A stretch of DNA of 64,000 bases from Microbacterium barkeri (GTDB lineage: Bacteria; Actinomycetota; Actinomycetes; Actinomycetales; Microbacteriaceae), in assembly GCF_027921765.1 (NCBI RefSeq), contig NZ_BSEJ01000015.1, positions 20,837-84,836 of the forward strand. The letters run 5' to 3'. The first letter of the stretch is position 1. Each line of letters begins with the position of its first letter. Positions 7,692 to 16,353 of the stretch are shown here, in pieces. The translations under genes and the position numbers were made by a program. Under the pieces are notes generated by a model. It ran no database searches, was not told where the DNA came from, and worked only from the letters and a program-made list of their open reading frames with translations.

Positions 7692-8045
7692 AAGCGGATA
7701 TGCGGAATGGATCTCGACAGCCCGTACGTCGAGCTCGCCGTCGAGGTCTTCCGCCTCCTCGCCGATCCGACGCGCGTCCGCATCATCCTCGCGCTGCGGA
7801 GGAACGGCGAGCTCTCGGTCAACCGCATCGCCGAGGCCGTCGGCAAGTCGCCGGCGGCCGCGTCGCAGCACCTCGCGAAGCTCCGCATGGCGCGGATCGT
7901 CGCGACGCGGCACGAGGGCCAGCGCGTGCACTACCGCCTCGAGAACGAGCACGCGTCACAGCTCGTCGCGGACGCGATCTTCCAGGCAGAGCACTCGCTC
8001 AGCGACCATCCACGTCACCATCACATCGAGAGGGCCGGGGCGTGA
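7680..8045 (+). CDS. ArsR/SmtB-family metal-sensing repressor
   Basis: 121-residue winged-helix protein. The core L-A-D-P-T-R-V-R-I-I-L-A-L (near residue 24) and the recognition helix S-P-A-A-A-S-Q-H-L (near 60) are typical. The C-terminal helix carries acidic residues and histidines (E-N-E-H then A-E-H-S-L near 90-105) in the region where Zn/Co/Ni sensors bind metal, and the tail is rich in histidine. The gene overlaps the following cation-efflux gene by four bases (GTGA), so the two are co-translated. Likely derepressed by zinc, cadmium or a similar divalent metal. An alternative start at 7707 would leave the operator entirely upstream. Confidence 0.88.
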   Translation: MDADKRICGMDLDSPYVELAVEVFRLLADPTRVRIILALRRNGELSVNRIAEAVGKSPAAASQHLAKLRMARIVATRHEGQRVHYRLENEHASQLVADAIFQAEHSLSDHPRHHHIERAGA

Positions 8046-9061
8046 CCGCGCACAGCCATCCGCATCACGACCACGCTCACGCGCCTCACGACCGCGAGCA
8101 TCACGACCACGACCACGACCACCCGTCGGGGCTGCGCGGTCTTCTGCACGGGATCCTGGTGCCCCACTCCCACGACCCCGCCGACGCGATCGACGACGCG
8201 ATGCGCGCCCACACCGAGGGCGTCCGCGCGCTGAAGATCAGCCTGGCGATCATGCTCGCGACGGCGCTGACACAGGCGGCCGTCGTCGCGCTGTCGGGCT
8301 CGGTGGCGCTGCTGGCCGACACCGTTCACAACTTCTCCGACACACTGACCGCCGTGCCCCTGTGGATCGCGTTCGCGCTCTCGCGACGCGTCGCCACCCG
8401 CCGCTACCCCTACGGCCTCAGCCGAGCCGAGGATCTCGCAGGGCTGTTCATCGTGCTCATGATCGCCCTCTCGGCCGTCGTCGCCGCGAGCGAGTCCATC
8501 CAGCGGCTGTTCGATCCGCGATCGGTGTCCAACCTCGGCTGGGTCATCGCAGCCGGCGTCGTCGGCTTCGCCGGCAATGAGATCGTCGCAATCTACCGCA
8601 TCCGCGTCGGACGCAGGATCGGGTCGGCCGCGCTGGTCGCCGACGGAGTGCACGCGCGAGCCGACGGCTTCACGTCGCTCGCCGTCGTGGTCGGCGGGAT
8701 CGGAGTCCTGCTGGGGTTCCCGATCGCCGACGCGATCGTCGGCCTGCTCATCTCGATCATGATCGGCGTCCTGCTCATCGGAACGGTGCGATCCGTCGGC
8801 CTCCGCCTGCTCGACGGAATCGAGCCCGAGCTCGTCGACCGGGCCGAGCACGTCCTTGCGCACACAGCGCGGGTGGATGCGGTCGAGCGCGTGCGGCTGC
8901 GGTGGGTCGGGCACCGCCTGCGCGGGGACGCCATCGTCTCCACGCGCGCGACCACGCTGATCGACGCCGACCGTCTCGCGATCGAGGCCGAGCACGCGGT
9001 GAAGCAGGCGATGCCGAACGTCGACGAGATGACCGTCCGCGTCCGCTCTGCGCGCACCTGA
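8042..9061 (+). CDS. Cation diffusion facilitator (CDF) metal efflux pump
   Basis: 339-residue inner-membrane antiporter that exports divalent metals such as Zn, Cd or Co. The first 35 residues are almost half histidine, a metal-buffering segment. About six membrane helices span residues 60-250. The transport-site motifs A-D-T-V-H-N-F-S-D (helix 2) and A-D-G-V-H-A-R-A-D (helix 5) carry the expected His/Asp pairs, and a cytoplasmic ferredoxin-like domain closes the protein. GTG start at 8042 inside the stop of the SmtB-like repressor, which very likely controls it. Confidence 0.93.
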   Translation: MTAHSHPHHDHAHAPHDREHHDHDHDHPSGLRGLLHGILVPHSHDPADAIDDAMRAHTEGVRALKISLAIMLATALTQAAVVALSGSVALLADTVHNFSDTLTAVPLWIAFALSRRVATRRYPYGLSRAEDLAGLFIVLMIALSAVVAASESIQRLFDPRSVSNLGWVIAAGVVGFAGNEIVAIYRIRVGRRIGSAALVADGVHARADGFTSLAVVVGGIGVLLGFPIADAIVGLLISIMIGVLLIGTVRSVGLRLLDGIEPELVDRAEHVLAHTARVDAVERVRLRWVGHRLRGDAIVSTRATTLIDADRLAIEAEHAVKQAMPNVDEMTVRVRSART

Positions 9062-9112
9062 CGCGGACCAGGCCGCCCTCGCCCACGCTGGGATGCGGTC
9101 CATCGGTCAACG

Positions 9113-9601
9113 ATGGAAGATGGACGCGTGAGTGGATGGATCGCTCGACGCGCGGAGAGATTCGCGCGCGCGGCGCACGCGGACCAGGTCGACCTCCTCG
9201 GGAACCCGTACGTCGACCATCCCGCACGCGTCGCCGCACGAGCCGAGGGCGACCACGTGCTCGCGGCGATCGGATGGCTGCACGACGTGCTCGAGAAGAC
9301 CGACACCTCCATCGAGGAACTGCGCGCGGAGTTCCCGGCGCACGTCGTCGAGGCTGTCGACGCCCTCTCGATACGCGACGACGAGCCCGTCGAGGCCTAC
9401 TACGGCCGCGTGCGCGCCAATCCGCTTGCGCGCGCCGTGAAGGAGCACGACCTCGCCGACAACATGCGCCCGGAACGGCTTGCGGCGCTCGACGCTGCCA
9501 CGCGCGAGGTGCTGTTCGCGAAGTACGAGCGGGGGCAGGCGCTGCTCGGGCTCGGCGCTCCCGCACGCGAGGAGCAGCCGTCGACTCCGCTCGCATCCTG
9601 A
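9113..9601 (+). CDS. Small HD-domain hydrolase, SpoT/MESH1-like
   Basis: 162 residues forming a stand-alone HD fold. D-H-P-A-R-V-A near residue 38, W-L-H-D-V-L-E-K-T-D near 60 and V-K-E-H-D-L-A-D-N near 118 match the metal-binding and catalytic segments of (p)ppGpp hydrolases of the RelA/SpoT superfamily. There is no synthetase or regulatory domain. It could be a small alarmone hydrolase or another nucleotide pyrophosphohydrolase. Alternative start at GTG 9128. Separate from the CDF gene by 51 bp. Confidence 0.72.
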   Translation: MEDGRVSGWIARRAERFARAAHADQVDLLGNPYVDHPARVAARAEGDHVLAAIGWLHDVLEKTDTSIEELRAEFPAHVVEAVDALSIRDDEPVEAYYGRVRANPLARAVKEHDLADNMRPERLAALDAATREVLFAKYERGQALLGLGAPAREEQPSTPLAS

Positions 9602-9739
9602 GCCCAGACCTCCGCCGAAGGACCGGTCCCGCACCAGGTCGAGGTGCTGCCTGACTGATCGCTATGCGTCGGTGAAGAAATCACAGGAAGATAACGCCGA
9701 GGGTTGCTCCCGTTACCTCCCCGTTATAGAGTCATCGCA

Positions 9740-9846
9740 CGGCAGCTGTTTTGCTGTGGCAGCTGCCGACATGTGATTGCAGGACACTCTTGGTGCAAGG
9801 GACAAGGGCCGGGCGGCTTCCTCTCCGCCCGGCCCTTACTTGTGCC
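9740..9846 (+). ncRNA. Structured intergenic element (two strong hairpins), candidate small RNA or attenuator
   Basis: The 307 bp between 9602 and 9908 hold no gene. They contain a 9-bp hairpin (9740-9748 with 9760-9768, CGGCAGCTG) and a 13-bp perfect stem (9804-9816 with 9825-9837). The second is extended by GGTGCAAG (9792-9799) pairing with CTTGTGCC (9839-9846) through two G-U pairs. A possible promoter (TTGCTC at 9704, TATAGA at 9725) lies just upstream. The second hairpin lacks a long U run, so a simple intrinsic terminator is only one explanation. No known RNA family was recognised. Confidence 0.45.
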
Positions 9847-9908
9847 GGCTGAGCCCCTGCGCCCCGATCAACTCCTATAGGCGCGCATGGAACGCTAGCC
9901 TGAGAGGC

Positions 9909-10355
9909 ATGGCCGACCGCAGACTCGCTATCGCCGCGTGGGAGAGCCTCTTCCGTGCGCAGCACGAGGTGTTCGAGGACGTCTCGAACGACTTCGTGGG
10001 CGGCGACCTCTCGCAGGCGGAGTACGACGTGCTGCTCACGGTCACCCGTGCACCGGACATGACGGCGCGGCTGCGCGACGTCACGGCGAACATGCTCATC
10101 AGCCAGCCGAGCGTCTCCCGGCTCGTCGACCGCATGGTCGGGCGCGGGCTCGTCACGAAGTGCAGCGACCCTGACGACGGGCGCGGCGCCCTCGTGACGG
10201 CGACGGAGGACGGCGCCCGCGCGTTCCGATCGATCGCCGCGGCTCACGGCAAGAGCATCGCCGAGCGCATGTCGTGCCTCGACGACGACGACCTGCGGAC
10301 GCTGCTCGACATCACCGAGAGGCTCCGCGCGGGAAGCTACCGGTCGGTCGACTGA
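9909..10355 (+). CDS. MarR-family transcriptional regulator
   Basis: 148-residue winged-helix dimeric regulator. L-S-Q-A-E-Y-D-V-L (near 35), the recognition segment I-S-Q-P-S-V-S-R-L-V-D-R-M (near 65) and the wing D-P-D-D-G-R-G-A (near 88) match MarR. Start at 9909, preceded at seven bases by a -10 hexamer TAGCCT (9896-9901), so probably leaderless. It converges with and overlaps the MFS gene by 19 bp at the 3' ends. The palindrome upstream of that MFS gene is its most likely target. Confidence 0.9.
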   Translation: MADRRLAIAAWESLFRAQHEVFEDVSNDFVGGDLSQAEYDVLLTVTRAPDMTARLRDVTANMLISQPSVSRLVDRMVGRGLVTKCSDPDDGRGALVTATEDGARAFRSIAAAHGKSIAERMSCLDDDDLRTLLDITERLRAGSYRSVD

Positions 10356-11809
10356 TCCGGCGCGGCCCGCTCCTCTTCCGCGTGCGGAGTCGCGACGAGC
10401 CCCGCGGTCCCCGGCGTCGGAGCGGCCGGCGCCTCGGGTGCCGCGTTCGGCTCTTCGCCGTCGCTCTTCAGGAACTGGGCCGACAGCATCCGGTAGGCCG
10501 GCAGGAGGAACGCGCCGAGCGCCAGCAGGATGGCGACGACGCCGGCCGCGACGAACACGAGCGCGATGCCCCGCGCCTCGCCCTCCCCCAGCAGCCAGGC
10601 CCACTGCCGTTGACCCGCGTCCGTCTGCATGTACGGGATGACCCAGAGCTGGGCGATCGGCGCGATGAGGAACGAGGTGATGGGCGCCGAGGCCGCTTCG
10701 AAGGTCATCGCGAAGCCGAAGACGCGCCCCTGCTTCTCGTACGGCGTCACCTTCTGGATGACCGTCTGCTCGGCCGCCTCGACGGCGGGCATGAGGCACA
10801 TGAAGACCCAGATGCCGCCGACGTAGAGCCACGCCCAGTCCCTCAGGGTGAAGACCGCCCCGACGACGCCGACGAGCGCGGCGATGAGCAGCATCGTGCG
10901 GATCGGGTTCCTGCCGAGCCCCAGCTTCGCGATCACCGCGCCGCCGACGATGAAGCCGGTCGAGCCCACCGCGAGCCAGATGCCCCACATCTCGACCGAG
11001 AACATCTCGAGCCCGTACGGGTCCATGAGCGCCATGTAGACGCCGCCCACGAGGTTGTTCAGCGTCGTGAAGAGCACGAGCGTGAGCAGCCCCGGGACCG
11101 CGCGCACCGCCTGGAACCCGCCGGCGACATCCACCCACCGGGGCTGCCCCTCGGCGTGCACGATCTCGCGCTCGGGGATGCGGATGGCCATGAGGTGCAG
11201 AAGCGACAGCGCCATCGCGACGAGAGCGATGAGCAGCGTCGTGCCCATGCCGAGGAGCCCGACGGAGAGCCCGCTGAACACGCTCGTGACGAGGAATGCG
11301 AGGCCCTGCACGGTGCCGACCATGCCGTTCGCGTTCGCATGGCGGTCGACGGGCACGAGCAGCGTGACGGTCGTCGAGAGGGCGATGTTGCGCAGCTGCT
11401 CGACCACGGCACCGGCGAGCATGACGACGGCGAAGATCCAGAACCACGGCTGAGTGAGGTCGACGATGCGCTCCTCGCCCAGCACGAAGAAGAAGATCGC
11501 GTCGAGGCAGAAGACGCTGAACGCGATGAGCGTCGCCCAGGCCATGACCGCCTTCTTGCGGAAGCGGTCGACGAGGGTCCCGAAGAACATGCTGAACAGC
11601 GCGATGAACAGCATGTAGGCGCCGCCGATGACGCCCGTCGCGATGACGTTGCGGGTCTCGAGGTAGATCCAGAAGGTCAGGGCCCACCAGAGGTAGCTCG
11701 TCGTGATGTTCGCGAATGCCGTGTTCACGAGCACGTGCAGGAAGCTGCGCATGCCGTTCTCGGGAGGCGCCGGGTTGCCGTCGCCGGGATGGGTCTGGGT
11801 ATCCGCCAT
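10337..11809 (-). CDS. MFS transporter, drug-efflux type
   Basis: 490 residues, about 12 membrane helices, with the loop G-T-L-V-D-R-F-R-K-K (near residue 81) typical of MFS loop 2-3. A cytoplasmic C-terminal tail of about 50 residues is rich in Ala, Pro and Glu. Substrate unknown; pairing with MarR suggests efflux of a toxic compound. The start at 11809 gives M-A-D-T-Q-T. The operator-bearing promoter lies 35-62 bp upstream. It ends inside the last codons of the MarR gene, so the two transcripts overlap tail to tail. Confidence 0.88.
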   Translation of the reverse strand: MADTQTHPGDGNPAPPENGMRSFLHVLVNTAFANITTSYLWWALTFWIYLETRNVIATGVIGGAYMLFIALFSMFFGTLVDRFRKKAVMAWATLIAFSVFCLDAIFFFVLGEERIVDLTQPWFWIFAVVMLAGAVVEQLRNIALSTTVTLLVPVDRHANANGMVGTVQGLAFLVTSVFSGLSVGLLGMGTTLLIALVAMALSLLHLMAIRIPEREIVHAEGQPRWVDVAGGFQAVRAVPGLLTLVLFTTLNNLVGGVYMALMDPYGLEMFSVEMWGIWLAVGSTGFIVGGAVIAKLGLGRNPIRTMLLIAALVGVVGAVFTLRDWAWLYVGGIWVFMCLMPAVEAAEQTVIQKVTPYEKQGRVFGFAMTFEAASAPITSFLIAPIAQLWVIPYMQTDAGQRQWAWLLGEGEARGIALVFVAAGVVAILLALGAFLLPAYRMLSAQFLKSDGEEPNAAPEAPAAPTPGTAGLVATPHAEEERAAPDQSTDR

Positions 11810-11843
11810 GGTCTCTCTCCGTCGTCGCACGCCGTCGTTCGGA

Positions 11844-11862
11844 TACTTGCAAAAGGCAAGTA
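11844..11862. promoter_or_regulatory. MarR-type operator between the -35 and -10 of the MFS gene
   Basis: TACTTGC-AAAAG-GCAAGTA is a perfect 7-bp inverted repeat with a 5-bp centre. On the minus strand TTGACG (11871-11866) is a good -35 element, and 17 bases later AAGTAT serves as -10, so the palindrome occupies the spacer. Confidence 0.72.
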
Positions 11863-11990
11863 CGCCGTCAAGAGGATCTGTCGAGGAGAAGCTACGCGCC
11901 CCCTCGGACATTCCCGTGGACCGCCTCCGGGCTCCGGATCGGGCGTAACGTCGGAGGTACCGCAGGCAGGCTCGAACGGAGGCACGACCC

Positions 11991-13715
11991 ATGACCGACG
12001 TCGCCCAGAACATCGTCGCGACCCTCAGGGCGAACGGCGTCGAGCGCGTGTACGGGATCCCCGGCGACTCGCTCAACGGCTTCACCGACGCGCTCCGCAA
12101 GGACGGATCCATCCGCTGGGTCCACGTGCGCCACGAGGAGTCGGCGGCGTTCGCGGCGGCGGCCGAGGCGGCGCTGACCGACGACCTCGCCGTCGTCGCC
12201 GGCTCGTGCGGTCCGGGCAATCTGCACCTCATCAACGGGCTCTACGACGCGCATCGCTCGCGGGTTCCCGTGCTCGCGATCGCCGCGCACATCCCGACCT
12301 CCGAGATCGGCACGAACTACTTCCAGGAGACGCACCCGCAGGAGCTGTTCCGCGAGTGCAGCGCCTACGTCGAGTACGTCGCGGACGCGAGCCAGATGCC
12401 GCGCATCCTCGAGATCGCGATGCGCACGGCCATCCAGGAGCGCGACGTCGCGGTCGTCGTGATCCCCGGCGACGTGGCGCTCGCGGAGGCCGCCTCCGAC
12501 CGCGTGACCGTCATCGACCGGGCGCGCCCGGTCGTCCTGCCGAACGACGCCGAGCTCGACCGCGCGGCCGAGCTGCTCGACGGCGCGAAGAAGGTCACGA
12601 TCCTCGCCGGCGCCGGCGTCCAGGGCGCGCACGACGAGGTCGTGGCCCTCGCCGACCGGCTCGCCGCCCCGGTCGTCCACGCGCTGCGCGGCAAGGAGTT
12701 CATCGAGTACGACAACCCGTTCGACGTCGGGATGACGGGACTGCTCGGATTCGCCTCGGGCTACCGCGCGATGGAGGGCGCCGACGCGCTCCTGATGCTC
12801 GGCACCGACTTCCCCTACCCGCAGTTCTACCCCGAGCACGCGACGACGATCCAGGTCGACATCCGCGGCTCCCAGCTCGGCCGCCGCCATCCGCTCGACC
12901 TCGGGCTCGTCGGAGACGTCAAGGCGACCGCGGCGGCGCTGCTCCCCCGTCTCTCCGAGAAGCGCAGCCGGCAGCACCTCGACGACGCGCGCGACCACTA
13001 CGTTAAGACGCGGCGCAAGCTCGACGAGCTCGCGGTGCCGCGCCGCGGGGCGCACCCCATCCACCCGCAGTACCTCGCGCGGCTCCTCGACGAGGCCGCT
13101 GCCGACGACGCCGTCTTCACCGCGGACGTCGGCTCGCCGACCGTCTGGGCCGCGCGGTACCTGACGATGAACGGGCGCCGGCGGCTCATCGGCTCGTTCA
13201 GCCACGGATCCATGGCGAACGCGCTTTTGCATGGCATCGGCGCGCAGTCCGCGCAGCCCGGGCGTCAGGTCGTCGCCCTCGCGGGCGACGGCGGGCTCGC
13301 GATGATGCTCGGCGAGCTCATCACCCTCACGCAGAACGATCTGCCCGTGAAGACCGTCGTGGTCAACAACTCGTCGCTGAACTTCGTCGAGCTCGAGATG
13401 AAGGCCGCCGGCTTCGTGACCTACGGCACGGGTCTCGACAACCCCGACTTCGCGGCGGTCGCGAACGCGCTCGGCATCAAGGGCATCCGGGTGGAGCGGT
13501 CGGATGCCCTCCCTGCCGCGATCGAGGAGCTCCTCGCCCACGACGGGCCAGCGCTCCTCGACGTCGTGACCGAGCGGCAGGAGCTGTCGATGCCGCCCAC
13601 GATCACGGCCGACCAGGTCGGCGGATTCGCGCTCTACGCCATCCGCACCGTCCTCTCCGGCCGCGGCGACGAGCTCCTCGACCTCGCGAAGGCGAACTGG
13701 CGCCAGCTGTTCTGA
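11991..13715 (+). CDS. poxB: Thiamine-diphosphate-dependent pyruvate oxidase/dehydrogenase (PoxB-like)
   Basis: 574 residues, close to the family length. It oxidises pyruvate to acetate and CO2, passing electrons through FAD to membrane quinone. The three domains of ThDP enzymes are visible: N-terminal Pyr domain with Y-G-I-P-G-D and catalytic Glu in H-E-E-S (near 49), a central FAD/Rossmann-like domain (190-330), and the PP domain with G-D-G-G near residue 433 followed by N-N at the end of the ThDP motif. The C-terminus, A-L-Y-A-I-R-T-V-L, resembles the lipid-binding tail of PoxB. Acetolactate synthase is less likely given the C-terminal region. Confidence 0.88.
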   Translation: MTDVAQNIVATLRANGVERVYGIPGDSLNGFTDALRKDGSIRWVHVRHEESAAFAAAAEAALTDDLAVVAGSCGPGNLHLINGLYDAHRSRVPVLAIAAHIPTSEIGTNYFQETHPQELFRECSAYVEYVADASQMPRILEIAMRTAIQERDVAVVVIPGDVALAEAASDRVTVIDRARPVVLPNDAELDRAAELLDGAKKVTILAGAGVQGAHDEVVALADRLAAPVVHALRGKEFIEYDNPFDVGMTGLLGFASGYRAMEGADALLMLGTDFPYPQFYPEHATTIQVDIRGSQLGRRHPLDLGLVGDVKATAAALLPRLSEKRSRQHLDDARDHYVKTRRKLDELAVPRRGAHPIHPQYLARLLDEAAADDAVFTADVGSPTVWAARYLTMNGRRRLIGSFSHGSMANALLHGIGAQSAQPGRQVVALAGDGGLAMMLGELITLTQNDLPVKTVVVNNSSLNFVELEMKAAGFVTYGTGLDNPDFAAVANALGIKGIRVERSDALPAAIEELLAHDGPALLDVVTERQELSMPPTITADQVGGFALYAIRTVLSGRGDELLDLAKANWRQLF

Positions 13716-13743
13716 GCCTCCCGGGGGCGGCGATACTGGAACC

Positions 13744-15243
13744 GTGACCGCGAGCATCCCGACCGATCCGCACCGCGTCGAGCAGCCCGTCGTCGACACC
13801 GAGGCGGGCCGCGTGCGCGGGTTCTGGCGCCGGGACTGCGCGACGTTCCTCGGCATCCCGTTCGCGCAGCCGCCGATCGGGCGACTCCGCTTCCAGGCGC
13901 CCGCGCCGCACGAGCCCTGGGATGGGGTGCTCGACGCCACCCGGCAGGGGGCGACGCCCCAGCGCGGAGCGACCGGCATCACGCTCATCCCGGAGCCGTC
14001 GGTCCCCGGTCGCTCGACGCTCAACGTCAACGTGTTCACCCCGACGACCGATCCGGGGGCGCAGCTTCCCGTCCTCGTGTACTTCCACGGCGGCGCCTAC
14101 GTCTCCGGCTCGATCGCGAGCCCCTGGTACGACGGGCGCTCCTTCGCCCGCGACGGCGTCGTCGTCGTGACGGCGTCGTACCGCCTCGGCTTCGACGGGT
14201 TCGGCTGGATTGCCGACGCGCCCAGCAACCGCGGTGTGCGGGACTGGCTCGCCGCCCTCGAGTGGGTGCAGCGCAACATCCGCTCCTTCGGCGGCGACCC
14301 GAACCGCGTGACGATCGCGGGTCAATCCGCCGGCGGCGGAGCGGTGCTCACCCTTCTCGGCATGCCTGCGGCGCAGCACCTCTTCTCGGCGGTCTGGGCG
14401 ATGTCGGCCACGATCGGCGTGATCACGCCCGAGGAGGCCGAGCGCTTCGGGCGCCGGGCCGCAGCGGAGGGAGGCGTCGAGCCGACCGTGGCAGGATGGC
14501 GCGCCCTCACCGAGAAGCAGGTGCGCGACGCCGCGAAGGACCTCATCGCCATGCGCGATCTGCACGGCGCCCAGGCCGTGCTGTCGGATGGGCTGCGGCT
14601 GGGTCCTGCGATCGACGGCGAGCTCATCCTCGAGCCGACTCTGCGTGCTCTCGCGAAGGGCGTCGGCTCCGACAAGCCCCTCGTGATCGGCACCACGGAC
14701 GACGAGTTCTCGATGATCGTCGACGACCACAGCCGGTGGCTCCGCTGGGTTCCGGCCTGGCTCGTCCTGACCGTGCTCGGGCTCCCTCGGAAGCGGCGCC
14801 GCGCCTACCTCCGGGCGAACGCGGAGCTGCGGCGCGAGCGCGGCGTTCCCGCCGCGATCGGCCGCTTCGTCACGGACGCGCTCTTCCGCCGTCACGTGGT
14901 GCGCATCGCCCGCGCGCGATCGGCCGCGACCTCGGGCGGCCGCACCTGGGCCTACCGCTTCGAGTGGGTGTCGCCGGCGCGCGGGTGGTCGCTCCACTGC
15001 CTCGACGTGCCGTTCTTCTTCGACGTGCTCGACGCCGAGGGCGTCGACCTCATGACCGGCGAGGACCCGCCGCAGGAGCTCGCCGACGCCGTCCACGGCG
15101 CGGCGGTCGGCTTCATCCGGACCCGCGCGGCCGATTGGAGTCCCTGGTCAGCGGGCTCGACGCCGTCTCGCGTGTTCGCGTACCCCGCGACCGCGGAGAC
15201 CGAGTCGCTGGACGCGTACGACGGGGCGATCCCGCTCGCGTGA
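13744..15243 (+). CDS. Type-B carboxylesterase
   Basis: 499-residue alpha/beta-hydrolase of the carboxylesterase/lipase type-B group. The oxyanion loop F-H-G-G-A-Y (near 118), nucleophile elbow G-Q-S-A-G-G-G with Ser near 194, and an acid and His further on (H-C-L-D-V-P-F-F near 418) fit the catalytic triad. No signal peptide, so probably cytoplasmic. GTG start; GATACT (13732-13737) ends six bases before it, suggesting a leaderless transcript separate from poxB, which ends 28 bp upstream. Substrate unknown. Confidence 0.87.
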   Translation: MTASIPTDPHRVEQPVVDTEAGRVRGFWRRDCATFLGIPFAQPPIGRLRFQAPAPHEPWDGVLDATRQGATPQRGATGITLIPEPSVPGRSTLNVNVFTPTTDPGAQLPVLVYFHGGAYVSGSIASPWYDGRSFARDGVVVVTASYRLGFDGFGWIADAPSNRGVRDWLAALEWVQRNIRSFGGDPNRVTIAGQSAGGGAVLTLLGMPAAQHLFSAVWAMSATIGVITPEEAERFGRRAAAEGGVEPTVAGWRALTEKQVRDAAKDLIAMRDLHGAQAVLSDGLRLGPAIDGELILEPTLRALAKGVGSDKPLVIGTTDDEFSMIVDDHSRWLRWVPAWLVLTVLGLPRKRRRAYLRANAELRRERGVPAAIGRFVTDALFRRHVVRIARARSAATSGGRTWAYRFEWVSPARGWSLHCLDVPFFFDVLDAEGVDLMTGEDPPQELADAVHGAAVGFIRTRAADWSPWSAGSTPSRVFAYPATAETESLDAYDGAIPLA

Positions 15244-15253
15244 GGCCGCGCGC

Positions 15254-16237
15254 TCAGCTGAGCGCCGGGATCACCTTCTGCTCGAACAGCTCGACGCCCG
15301 ACCGGTCGTAGGCGGCCTCGGGGAAGTAGTGGATCGCGTAGGCCAGTCCCTGGTCGCCGAGCGCGGCGAGGCGCTCGGTCACCTGCTCGACCGTGCCCAC
15401 CGCGACCGCTCCCCGGTACTCGCCGATGAAGCCATCCGTCGCATCGCCGAGATGCGGCCGAACGCGCGCCTCGATCGCCGCGAGGCGCTCCTCGACCTCG
15501 GACTCGGTCTCGCCGATGACCGTGTTGTAGTTCGCCGACCGGACGATCTCGGCGAAGTCGCGGCCGATGGCGTCGCAGTGCTCGCGAAGCACGGCGCTCT
15601 TGTGGGCGAACGCGTCGGGCGCGCCGGCGAAGTTCGTGTACTGCGCGTACTCCGCGGCGATCTTCAGGGTGACCTTCTCGCCGCCGCCCGAGATCCAGAA
15701 CGGGATGCCGGGGCGCTGGATGGGGCGGGGCTCGACGATCGCGCCGTCGACCTGGTAGAAGCGGCCGTCGAGGGTCGCCTCCCCCGTCTCCCACGCCTGC
15801 TTCATGATCTCGACACCCTCGCGGAGCATCCGGAGTCGATCTCCGATCTTCGGGAATCCGTACCCGTACGCGCGCCACTCGTGCTCGTACCATCCGCCGC
15901 CGATGCCCATCTCGACGCGCCCGCGCGAGACATGGTCGACCGTCGCGGCGACCTTCGCGAGGTATGCGGGGTTGCGATAGCCCATGCACGTGCACATCTG
16001 CCCGAGGCGGACGCGGCTCGTCGACGCCGCGAACGCCGACATGAGGGTCCACGCCTCGTGGGTCGCCTCGCGCGACGGCACCGGCGTCGTGTGGAAGTGG
16101 TCGTAGACCCACAGCGACTCCCACGGGCCGGCGTCCGCGGCCTGTGCGAGCGACAGCATCGCGCTCCACTGCTCGGCCGGATCGATGCCGACGAGGTCGT
16201 GACGCCAGCCCTGGGGGATGAAGGTTCCGAAGCGCAT
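15254..16237 (-). CDS. LLM-class (luciferase-like) F420-dependent oxidoreductase
   Basis: 327 residues forming the luciferase-like TIM barrel. M-R-F-G-T-F-I-P-Q-G at the N-terminus, W-V-Y-D-H-F near 42, G-R-V-E-M-G-I-G-G-G-W-Y near 105 and W-I-S-G-G-G near 180 are typical of actinobacterial F420-dependent members of the group, though FMN use cannot be excluded. The presence of cofE in the same window supports F420 use. The start at 16237 gives the canonical N-terminus. Convergent with the esterase, 10 bp apart. Confidence 0.83.
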   Translation of the reverse strand: MRFGTFIPQGWRHDLVGIDPAEQWSAMLSLAQAADAGPWESLWVYDHFHTTPVPSREATHEAWTLMSAFAASTSRVRLGQMCTCMGYRNPAYLAKVAATVDHVSRGRVEMGIGGGWYEHEWRAYGYGFPKIGDRLRMLREGVEIMKQAWETGEATLDGRFYQVDGAIVEPRPIQRPGIPFWISGGGEKVTLKIAAEYAQYTNFAGAPDAFAHKSAVLREHCDAIGRDFAEIVRSANYNTVIGETESEVEERLAAIEARVRPHLGDATDGFIGEYRGAVAVGTVEQVTERLAALGDQGLAYAIHYFPEAAYDRSGVELFEQKVIPALS

Positions 16238-16353
16238 GCCGCCAGGGTACCCGCCTTCCCGCTCGCGACATCCGCATGTCATCGGGCCCCCGTAAGGTGT
16301 CCCGCGTCGCCACCGCGACGCCCTCTCCCCTCTCCCGAACCAGGAAGGCACTC

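Noticed and set aside
9704..9846. The actinobacterial 6C small RNA
   Set aside because: The two C-rich hairpin loops that define 6C RNA are absent.
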